Source: a bacterium (lineage in GTDB: Bacteria > Fidelibacterota > Marinisomatia > Marinisomatales > JAHJCW01). Taken from it: 6,889 nucleotides of DNA. The stretch is taken from NCBI GenBank assembly GCA_030621275.1, contig JAUXHY010000069.1, positions 1-6,889 on the forward strand, read 5' to 3'. The position numbers and the translations under genes are program-made. Within the stretch, counting starts at the first letter, position 1. Every line of letters begins with the position of its first letter. The notes beneath the pieces were generated by a model. It had not been told where the DNA came from. It made no database searches and saw nothing but the letters and a program-made list of their open reading frames with translations. This document shows positions 1 to 5,939 of the stretch, piece by piece.

Positions 1-25
1 CATTTTAAACGTACTTACGGGTTAT

Positions 26-69
26 GAGTCGTGATAAATCCGATTGGCAAAAGCTAATCCACTCACGGC
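26..69 (+). promoter_or_regulatory. Structured 5' leader of the receptor gene, possible 3' part of a riboswitch
   Basis: Two nested stems can be drawn by hand. The inner one pairs 42-48 (GATTGGC) with 53-59 (GCTAATC) across an AAAA loop, with one G-U pair. The outer one pairs 28-34 with 63-69, seven pairs including one G-U. An alternative pairing, 26-29 with 61-64, would compete with the outer stem. The bases at 26-42 (GAGTCGTGATAAATCCG) loosely resemble the B12 box of cobalamin riboswitches, but they lack its conserved ACCTGCC end. The rest of any aptamer would lie left of the window. A cobalamin riboswitch would fit the BtuB-like receptor downstream, but the sequence here does not prove it. 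The stems are seen directly; the RNA class is a guess. Confidence 0.35.
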
Positions 70-92
70 AAACCCCAATAAATGGAGGTTTG
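69..92 (+). promoter_or_regulatory. Hairpin sequestering the ribosome binding site of the TonB-dependent receptor
   Basis: The strong Shine-Dalgarno GGAGG at 84-88 lies six bases before the ATG at 95. Positions 69-76 (CAAACCCC) can pair with 85-92 (GAGGTTTG), giving seven pairs and one C-A mismatch around a short A-rich loop. This would hide most of the ribosome binding site. The 5' base of the arm, C69, also closes the upstream stem 28-34/63-69, so the two structures meet exactly and could trade places. This is the usual layout of a translation-controlling expression platform. The pairing is visible; its regulatory use is inferred. Confidence 0.45.
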
Positions 93-94
93 TT

Positions 95-2140
95 ATGTTC
101 AAACAAGGAATACTAATTCTATTATTCGCCGCATTTGCGATGGCAGATGCACCAATCACCGGTCAGGTTTTCTCAGCAAATGGCAACCCTTTGGCTTATG
201 CCGTCATAGCCGATAGCACAGGTCAAAATTGGGTAATCGCGGATGAAAATGGTCAGTTTAATTATCATTACGCCGATACCGGCGATGTGTTAAGCGTCTC
301 GCGCTACGGTTATCAATCTGACAATTTGGTTATTTCCAACAAGTCGTTTTACACGATTGTGCTTCAACCGCAGCCAATTGCGCAAGAAGATGTAACCGTC
401 TCTGGAGAAAAACAAAATTTCCATGGACAAATTACCAATACATATCGAGCAAATATCGGTAATGATAATCCGCAAAATGTATTTCAACAAATTCCCGGAA
501 TTACTATCCGATCATATGGAGGCAAAGCCGGAATTTTATCTTTAAGTACAAATGGCAGTCCGGCTGTTAATACAAAAATCTTATTAGATGATATTGATTT
601 AACAAGCGTTCAAAACGGTGGAACCGACTTGTCGCAAATACCGGAAACTTTTATTGGTCAAATAACCGTAGCTAACTCTCCCGGAATATTTTACGGCTCC
701 GGCGCAGTTGATGGTGTATTGAGAATTTCTCCACAAAATCAACAAACCTGTTTTTCTGCATCTTCCGGCAGTTTTGGTTTTGGTTCAATCTCCGGAAATA
801 TTAATAAGAATTGGAGCAAATGGTCGGCAAATTTATCTGCCGGTTATTTAAAAGATGACGGGGATTTTAAACACTCTATTGAAGATTCCAATGCTACAAG
901 ATCAAACAATGATTTTGAAAGAAAATTTGTTGCTCTCCGAACAACCGGCAGACTATCGGAAAAATCTAATCTGAGCGCAACGCTATTAGAATCACAGCAA
1001 AAACGTGGAGTGGCAGGTTCCATCGATTGGGCATCGCCTGAAGCGCGGCGTGATGATAATTTACAACTCGGCGCACTAACGTTCAATCAGCTGCATACAA
1101 GCGGCTATTCCAAAGTGCAACTCAGTTATCGCAGAAGTTTGGAAAATTATGATGATCCAAATCCATGGTGGCCCATAAAAAGTGAGCATGATGTGCGTGG
1201 AACTGCTCTAAAAATCCAACATCATCGCAATATTTGGAATAATATTACCGGCACATTTTTATATGAAGGAAAATTGGAAAAATTAGAAAGCACAGATGTT
1301 GGTGATCGTGAGCGAAAAACAAATTCTGTAGCATCAATTATTACAATTCCTGTTTTGGATAATTTTAATATTATTCCCGCTCTGCGATTTGACCGCGCCG
1401 GCAGTGAACAATTTCAACCCACAGTAGATCTACGCCTAACCTATAATAAATTAAAAAGAAGCGAATTTGAATATCATTACGGCACAGGATTTCGTTACCC
1501 TGCTTTTAATGATTTATATTGGCAGCCTGGTGGAAATCCCGATTTAGACCCTGAGAAATCTTGGTATCAAACTATAAAATATAAATTATATTTGGATGAT
1601 CATTATTTAAATAATATATATTTCAACATTGGAGATAGGTATACCGATGATCTCATCCAATGGGTACCCATTGATGAATCATTTTTTGTTTGGCAGCCAA
1701 AAAATATTGCAAGTTCCCGCCGGACAAATTTTACAGTAGGAAGCCAAATGAATTTAGAGAATTTACCCCTGCAAATTGCACTACATGCGACATATCAAAA
1801 AACTAAAGATATTGATTTGGATAAACAACTGCTATATGCACCGGCAGTTATCGGCTATGCAGGAATAAGTTATCATTCTCCCGTTTTCCAAATATCCTTA
1901 AATGCACATTATACAGGTGAAAGAATTTCATCATATGGTTATCCCGACGATGAATTACTCCCATCATATATTCAAACAAATGCTACATTTCAATATTTAT
2001 TATCACTATTTGGAAATCAGCTTTCTCTAATGTTAGATGTGAATAATGTTTTAGATAAACAATTTGAATCAATAGATGGTTATCCAGAACCAGGCAGAAC
2101 TATCAGATTAGGTTTAAAATATATTTTATCGAGTAAATGA
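95..2140 (+). CDS. TonB-dependent outer-membrane receptor, BtuB-like (probable vitamin B12 or related cofactor uptake)
   Basis: This 681-residue outer-membrane receptor should import a scarce nutrient using energy from TonB/ExbBD. An in-frame TTG at 44 would give 17 more residues, but ATG 95 is preferred because GGAGG precedes it and it begins a clean signal peptide (hydrophobic 5-15, likely cut after AMA at 15-17). Residues 20-91 look like a CarboxypepD_reg-like domain, common in FCB receptors and absent from E. coli BtuB. A TonB-box-like stretch (EDVTVSG, 98-104) follows. The plug spans about 105-215, with FQQIPGI (130-136), LLDDIDLT (163-170) and YGSGAVDGVLRI (200-211). The rest is barrel. 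The barrel motifs FRYPAFNDLYW (466-476), NPDLDPEKS (481-489), NNVLDKQF (650-657) and GYPEPGRT (662-669) are typical of BtuB/CirA-type receptors. The C terminus runs four residues past the last hydrophobic strand and ends in SSK instead of an aromatic residue. The receptor class is secure; cobalamin as substrate is a moderate inference. Confidence 0.9.
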   Translation: MFKQGILILLFAAFAMADAPITGQVFSANGNPLAYAVIADSTGQNWVIADENGQFNYHYADTGDVLSVSRYGYQSDNLVISNKSFYTIVLQPQPIAQEDVTVSGEKQNFHGQITNTYRANIGNDNPQNVFQQIPGITIRSYGGKAGILSLSTNGSPAVNTKILLDDIDLTSVQNGGTDLSQIPETFIGQITVANSPGIFYGSGAVDGVLRISPQNQQTCFSASSGSFGFGSISGNINKNWSKWSANLSAGYLKDDGDFKHSIEDSNATRSNNDFERKFVALRTTGRLSEKSNLSATLLESQQKRGVAGSIDWASPEARRDDNLQLGALTFNQLHTSGYSKVQLSYRRSLENYDDPNPWWPIKSEHDVRGTALKIQHHRNIWNNITGTFLYEGKLEKLESTDVGDRERKTNSVASIITIPVLDNFNIIPALRFDRAGSEQFQPTVDLRLTYNKLKRSEFEYHYGTGFRYPAFNDLYWQPGGNPDLDPEKSWYQTIKYKLYLDDHYLNNIYFNIGDRYTDDLIQWVPIDESFFVWQPKNIASSRRTNFTVGSQMNLENLPLQIALHATYQKTKDIDLDKQLLYAPAVIGYAGISYHSPVFQISLNAHYTGERISSYGYPDDELLPSYIQTNATFQYLLSLFGNQLSLMLDVNNVLDKQFESIDGYPEPGRTIRLGLKYILSSK

Positions 2141-2167
2141 TTTTACTTATTTGAAAAAACCGAATTG

Positions 2168-2205
2168 ATTAGATTTGGGTTGTAATTATGCAACCCAAAT
2201 CTAAT
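2168..2205 (+). repeat. Perfect 15-bp inverted repeat with the HAD gene's start codon in its loop
   Basis: ATTAGATTTGGGTTG (2168-2182) is the exact reverse complement of CAACCCAAATCTAAT (2191-2205). The 8-base loop at 2183-2190 ends in the ATG at 2188-2190. The only G-rich stretch that could act as a ribosome binding site (GGGTTG, 2177-2182) lies inside the left arm, and the right arm encodes residues 2-6 of the HAD protein. A run of six T (2215-2220) begins nine bases after the stem, too far for a classic intrinsic terminator. The repeat could be a translational switch, a protein-binding operator or an attenuator. It is seen directly; its role is unknown. Confidence 0.85.
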
Positions 2206-2856
2206 ATAGCAGCATTTTTTGACTTCGATGAAACAATAATTGATATCAACAGCAGTAAGGTTGGTTTCAAGTGGTTATACGAAAACAAAATGCTATCTAT
2301 ATGGTTTATTCTAAAAGTATTTATTACTGGTTTGTTGTACGAAGTAAATTTGATATCTGAAAAGCGGATGGCTGATGGGATGGTAATTTTCTATAGAGGT
2401 AAGAAACTTTCCTTTTTTTCTGAGCGCGCAGAAGAATTCTATCGTGAATTATTGAAACCGCATCTTGTACCAAAAGTTGTGGGAAAATTGAAATATCATA
2501 GAGAACAGGGACATATTTTGATTATTGTTTCCGGTTCAATCCGATATTATTTAGAACCGGTTGCAAAGGATCTAGGAATTGATTATTTAGTTTGCACCGA
2601 ATTAGAAGAAGGACCAGATGGATTACTCACAGGAAAACCTAAGGGTCAAATTTGCCTTGGTAAATATAAACAAAAAATGACTCAAGAATTAGTAAAAGAA
2701 CTTAATATCAATCTAAATGATTCATTTGCATATGGTAATAGTCAAGCGGATATCCATCTGTTAAAAATGGTGGGGAATCCGGTTGCAGTAGAACCTAATA
2801 TTCCCCTTAAGAAAGTTGCTATAAAGAATAATTGGCCGATTTTAAAATTTGATTAA
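2188..2856 (+). CDS. HAD superfamily subfamily IB hydrolase (phosphoserine-phosphatase-like phosphatase)
   Basis: This 222-residue protein is a cytoplasmic phosphomonoesterase-type HAD enzyme. Motif I is DFDET at 12-16 (nucleophile D12, acid/base D14). Motif II is VSGS, with the serine at about 115. The motif III lysine is probably K159. Motif IV is YGNSQAD at 182-188. Between motifs I and II lies a helical C1-type cap (about 20-95) with a very hydrophobic stretch (36-51), as in the SerB/CicA-like IB families. Motif IV has Asn184 where most relatives have a metal-binding Asp, while D188 is kept. The substrate cannot be read from sequence. The start is fixed by the distance to motif I, since no other start codon lies between, yet no free Shine-Dalgarno is visible and the ATG lies in a hairpin loop. 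It starts 47 bases after the receptor stop, on the same strand, so cotranscription is plausible. A role in cofactor metabolism would be speculation. Confidence 0.88.
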   Translation: MQPKSNIAAFFDFDETIIDINSSKVGFKWLYENKMLSIWFILKVFITGLLYEVNLISEKRMADGMVIFYRGKKLSFFSERAEEFYRELLKPHLVPKVVGKLKYHREQGHILIIVSGSIRYYLEPVAKDLGIDYLVCTELEEGPDGLLTGKPKGQICLGKYKQKMTQELVKELNINLNDSFAYGNSQADIHLLKMVGNPVAVEPNIPLKKVAIKNNWPILKFD

Positions 2857-2871
2857 ATTGTAAAAAATTAC

Positions 2872-3759
2872 TTATTGTTGTGGTTTCCTAAATAATAAAT
2901 AGGTCCACGGGAATACTACACGCACAATAGTTCTAATCCAATAAATTGGCCACAGGAATCCGGCATGTCGTTTTGCAAATACCATCCATTCTTTGGCTGG
3001 CGGTACTCCTTGTGGTGTATTCATTTTATTTTTTCGTTCTTTTAAACTCAGACTCTTGTCAAATATTGAGCCATCAATCGAATTTGAAGAGCATGTTCCA
3101 ATAATTCCTGGTGCTACCCAAGATTCAAAACCCGCATATTTTGCTCGCAATCCATAGTCAAAATCACCGCCATGTTGCTTGCTATATTCCAGACTGATAT
3201 TCCCAATTTCTTTTGTTACAGTTCGCGGAATTAATACAACATTTCCATTAAAAGTATCACATTGCTGAGGTTTTATACTACTCTCTAATTGAATAAATTT
3301 GAGCGGTTGAAATTTACTTTTTATATTTCTACCACCATAATTTACTTTTCCTGTATCAATATCTTTAATTGTACCGGTAACGATTACATCTCTACTTTTT
3401 TGTCGTTTTATATCATTGGCTGTTTCAAGTAATAATTTTATCGCATCCGAGTGCAAAAAAGTATCGTCATTTAACCATAAATAATAATCATATTCATTTT
3501 TCAATGCTTCATAAAAAGCAAAACGCATTCCACCATTCCAATAAAGTGTTCCATCGCCTTTTAAGATATTCACTGAGGGAAAGTTTTGCTTTACAGCATC
3601 TCCGGTGCCGTCAGTACTACCATCATCTACCAGGTAAACATTTAAATCTATATCGCCGATTACGTCTTGATTCATCAAATTAGTCAGGCAAGTAAGAGTT
3701 TTTTCCTTGCGATTATGACAGGTGATAATTGTTGCAATGGATATATTTGTACTTGTCAT
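2872..3759 (-). CDS. Glycosyltransferase family 2 (GT-A fold), rhamnosyltransferase-like
   Basis: This 295-residue enzyme should transfer a sugar from a nucleotide-sugar donor to a cell-surface glycan or lipid-linked acceptor at the cytoplasmic face of the inner membrane. It starts with the GT2 opening strand (ATIITCHNR, about 9-17), then nucleotide-binding VDDGSTDGT (44-52), WNGGMR (74-79) and the metal-binding DxD equivalent LNDD (96-99). FNGN (170-173) and GGDFDYGLR (197-205) form the acceptor side, with D199 as likely catalytic base. A C-terminal hydrophobic, tryptophan-rich segment (about 269-290) probably attaches it to the membrane. It is the last gene of the leftward operon, nine bases after the beta-barrel gene. 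No Shine-Dalgarno precedes its ATG, so it may depend on ribosomes arriving from upstream. It converges on the HAD gene 15 bases away. The family is certain; donor and acceptor are unknown. Confidence 0.92.
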   Translation of the reverse strand: MTSTNISIATIITCHNRKEKTLTCLTNLMNQDVIGDIDLNVYLVDDGSTDGTGDAVKQNFPSVNILKGDGTLYWNGGMRFAFYEALKNEYDYYLWLNDDTFLHSDAIKLLLETANDIKRQKSRDVIVTGTIKDIDTGKVNYGGRNIKSKFQPLKFIQLESSIKPQQCDTFNGNVVLIPRTVTKEIGNISLEYSKQHGGDFDYGLRAKYAGFESWVAPGIIGTCSSNSIDGSIFDKSLSLKERKNKMNTPQGVPPAKEWMVFAKRHAGFLWPIYWIRTIVRVVFPWTYLLFRKPQQ

Positions 3760-3768
3760 AATTAAATA

Positions 3769-5421
3769 TTAATTCTTGAAATTCCAAATGATATTGAGTG
3801 TAACAAAACGACTCATCGGTGGAAAATTATTGCTATTTACAATTAATAAGTATTTATCATTTAAATTTGGAAATAATTCTTGATTTGTTATCAATTCAGC
3901 AGTTTGCAAAATGTTATTTACTTTCCATAGTATTGTCATGCTAGATATTTTTGCTGATAATTCCAAATTGAATACCCAATAATCAGGTAATGCTAAATTT
4001 GTATCATCGGTTATGAATGGTCCGTATTGAAATCCCTCATAACCTAAATTCTGATGATGATTGAGATGCGCATCACCCCACAACCGCATTTGTGCTAACA
4101 GATTATTTTTAAAAAACTTTTCGGTAGCAATTAAGCCGATTTTTACTTTATCGCCAATACCATCACTATAAAAATTATGCTCAAATGTATGTCGATACTG
4201 TGCATTAATTTTCCATTCTCTAAAAATTGGTATTTGCGTTGATATTGAACTACTCAGCAAGTTATTGGAAATGTCAATTAATTCATCATTAATATAATAT
4301 TTATGAACTAGTGTAGTATTTCGATTGTGAAAATAATCAATACCTATATTTATGGGCATGTTCTTCAAATTTATTTTTGCATCAGCATGAACAGTTAGCC
4401 ACTGCTCAAAATCGTCTCCATCAGCTTCATTCCATAAAAACAGATGTTTTGGAATCGCTTCATATTTTAAATACGATTGCCATTTTATAAATTTATCTTC
4501 AACAGTATGAGCTGATATATTAAAGAAAGGAATCACTTCATCTTGTTCTAGAGTCGTTCCAAGTTTAATTCTAATAGATTGCTTTTCCCAACCACCATAT
4601 ATTGTTGACCAAAATCTATCTTTTTTAGTTGTATCTACTAAAGATAATTTCTGATTATCAAATTCTAAACCAAGCTTCAAAAATGATGAATTGTTGAGCT
4701 TTTTGCTTACAAATTGATTTAAATGAATACGATTTAAGTAAGCTTCAGTTGAATCAAAACTCATTTTGTAATATTGCTGAAAAAATGCTCCGTGAGTTTT
4801 ATAACGCCAATCTGCAATATCCTTTGAATAACCAATTCCAACTGAAATAATCTTATCTTTATAAATGAAATCAGCCGGATCACCTAAGTTCAATCTGCTA
4901 TCCGTAATAAAGTGTCCGATTGATATATCTAAAATTTCATCCTTATCTTTTGATGAATAATCTAATCGATAAGATTGTTGCAAAGGATTACTACTTCCTT
5001 GTGGATTTGTATACTGACCGTAAGGACCATTATAAGTTCTTTTAAATCCGTTTAAAGATATTACTCGATTTCTTTCTGCAAATTCAGCATCGATTTCTAA
5101 CTGATCGTATGAAAAATCACCACGATAATAATCAATTTTACTTTTTATCTGAGATGAATCAGTGAAAAAGTGTGAACTCTCATAAAAATCACTAATATTT
5201 AATAATCCAAAATTATTTCTGTATGATGAACCGAAACGCGTTGGATAGTTAGCAAATGTTCCATCAATTAATAGAACGCCTAATGTCCAATCCTGATTCC
5301 ACATTAACCTACCATTATTTGTGATAACACCATATTGTCCGCTCCGATCATACTGAATATCATCGGTTTGACTAAAAAGTGATGTAACAAATATTCCAAT
5401 AATTAACAGATACTTATTCAT
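3769..5421 (-). CDS. Outer-membrane beta-barrel protein, TonB-receptor-like barrel without a visible plug domain
   Basis: This 550-residue protein has a signal peptide (hydrophobic core about 4-16, likely cleavage near FSQ at 16-18). It then goes directly into alternating amphipathic strands rich in Tyr, Phe, Asn and Asp. The C terminus resembles the last strands of TonB-dependent receptors: WKVNNIL (499-505), then PPMSRF (534-539) and NIIWNF (543-548), with a final-strand Phe followed by KN. I see no TonB box, no PG(V/I) or LLDG plug motif and no CarboxypepD_reg domain. It is also shorter than usual for a receptor with a plug. Its ATG overlaps the stop of the ECF S component as ATGA, which implies translational coupling and a shared role. 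It could be a passive porin-like channel, a divergent receptor, or a barrel that borrows a plug from elsewhere. The outer-membrane barrel call is well supported; substrate and mechanism are unknown. Confidence 0.8.
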   Translation of the reverse strand: MNKYLLIIGIFVTSLFSQTDDIQYDRSGQYGVITNNGRLMWNQDWTLGVLLIDGTFANYPTRFGSSYRNNFGLLNISDFYESSHFFTDSSQIKSKIDYYRGDFSYDQLEIDAEFAERNRVISLNGFKRTYNGPYGQYTNPQGSSNPLQQSYRLDYSSKDKDEILDISIGHFITDSRLNLGDPADFIYKDKIISVGIGYSKDIADWRYKTHGAFFQQYYKMSFDSTEAYLNRIHLNQFVSKKLNNSSFLKLGLEFDNQKLSLVDTTKKDRFWSTIYGGWEKQSIRIKLGTTLEQDEVIPFFNISAHTVEDKFIKWQSYLKYEAIPKHLFLWNEADGDDFEQWLTVHADAKINLKNMPINIGIDYFHNRNTTLVHKYYINDELIDISNNLLSSSISTQIPIFREWKINAQYRHTFEHNFYSDGIGDKVKIGLIATEKFFKNNLLAQMRLWGDAHLNHHQNLGYEGFQYGPFITDDTNLALPDYWVFNLELSAKISSMTILWKVNNILQTAELITNQELFPNLNDKYLLIVNSNNFPPMSRFVTLNIIWNFKN

Positions 5422-5939
5422 GCTAAATGCTTTACCACACGTGGTACTCCAATCGCAAAAATAATTGCGTTAGATAATTGATGTAAAATTGTAAATCCTA
5501 TTCCTGAAATATAAATTCCGATAGTTTGTGGCCAATCAAACCCTACACTAAAAGGATAACTCAGTGTTGTCAAAGAATCAAAAATAAATGTCAAGATGAA
5601 GCCAGTGATTGCTAAACTTGCTATTCTTCTTGTTGAGAAATTTCGTTTAAAAAACATAGGTCGCATTAATCCTCCAGCCGCTCCAATGATTATCATCGAT
5701 ATAACTTGCGATAATAATAATGGCGGGAAAACAAGTCCTGAACCAAATGGATTTAGGACGGAAAATATGAATTCTGCTGTTCCTCCAACTAACACTCCCC
5801 AACTTACTCCGAGCGTGAGTCCTGCCAAGAAAACAATTACTGTTATTAATTCAACATTTGGAACCATTAATAATGAAAACCCCAAGCCAATTGCCAGACT
5901 TGTAAATATTGAAGCACGTACTAATTTATTTAGATTCAT
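5418..5939 (-). CDS. ECF transporter S component (substrate-binding membrane subunit), possibly cobalamin-type
   Basis: This 173-residue inner-membrane protein has about six hydrophobic helices (roughly 8-26, 29-46, 47-63, 71-92, 105-128 and 138-165), the usual size and topology of S components of energy-coupling-factor importers. Typical traits are the PNVE turn after helix 1 (27-30), the loop NPFGSG (63-68) followed by PPLLLSQ, the glycine-rich IIGAAGG (84-90), and the end HQLSNAIIFAIGVP (153-166). These recall CblT/riboflavin-type S families. The substrate cannot be fixed by eye; cobalamin is suggested only by the BtuB-like receptor nearby. The start is uncertain. ATG 5939 matches the expected MNLNKLVRA beginning. 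In-frame ATGs at 5945 and 5960 would lengthen the protein, and none has a clear Shine-Dalgarno. The gene starts inside the 3' end of the exoribonuclease gene (14-base overlap) and ends in an ATGA overlap with the barrel gene. No ATPase or EcfT gene is present, so it likely shares a common module encoded elsewhere. Confidence 0.82.
   Translation of the reverse strand: MNLNKLVRASIFTSLAIGLGFSLLMVPNVELITVIVFLAGLTLGVSWGVLVGGTAEFIFSVLNPFGSGLVFPPLLLSQVISMIIIGAAGGLMRPMFFKRNFSTRRIASLAITGFILTFIFDSLTTLSYPFSVGFDWPQTIGIYISGIGFTILHQLSNAIIFAIGVPRVVKHLA

Noticed and set aside
44..94. TTG-initiated 17-residue N-terminal extension of the TonB-dependent receptor
   Set aside because: The segment is rich in Asn, Pro and Lys, precedes a complete signal peptide, covers the leader hairpins, and ATG 95 has a strong GGAGG at proper spacing.
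290..490. Short open frame on the - strand within the receptor gene
   Set aside because: It is a shadow of the receptor's CarboxypepD_reg/plug coding sequence, with no motif of its own.
844..1086. 80-codon open frame on the - strand within the receptor gene
   Set aside because: It is antisense to the barrel coding region and has no recognisable motif.
2857..2871. Possible bidirectional terminator between the convergent HAD and glycosyltransferase genes
   Set aside because: The 15-base gap is AT-rich, but no convincing stem can be drawn in it or just beside it.
5433..5446. Palindrome TACCAC-AC-GTGGTA just upstream of the beta-barrel start
   Set aside because: It lies within the last codons of the S component (VPRVVK), is only six bases per arm, and can be explained by codon choice; no second copy was noticed.
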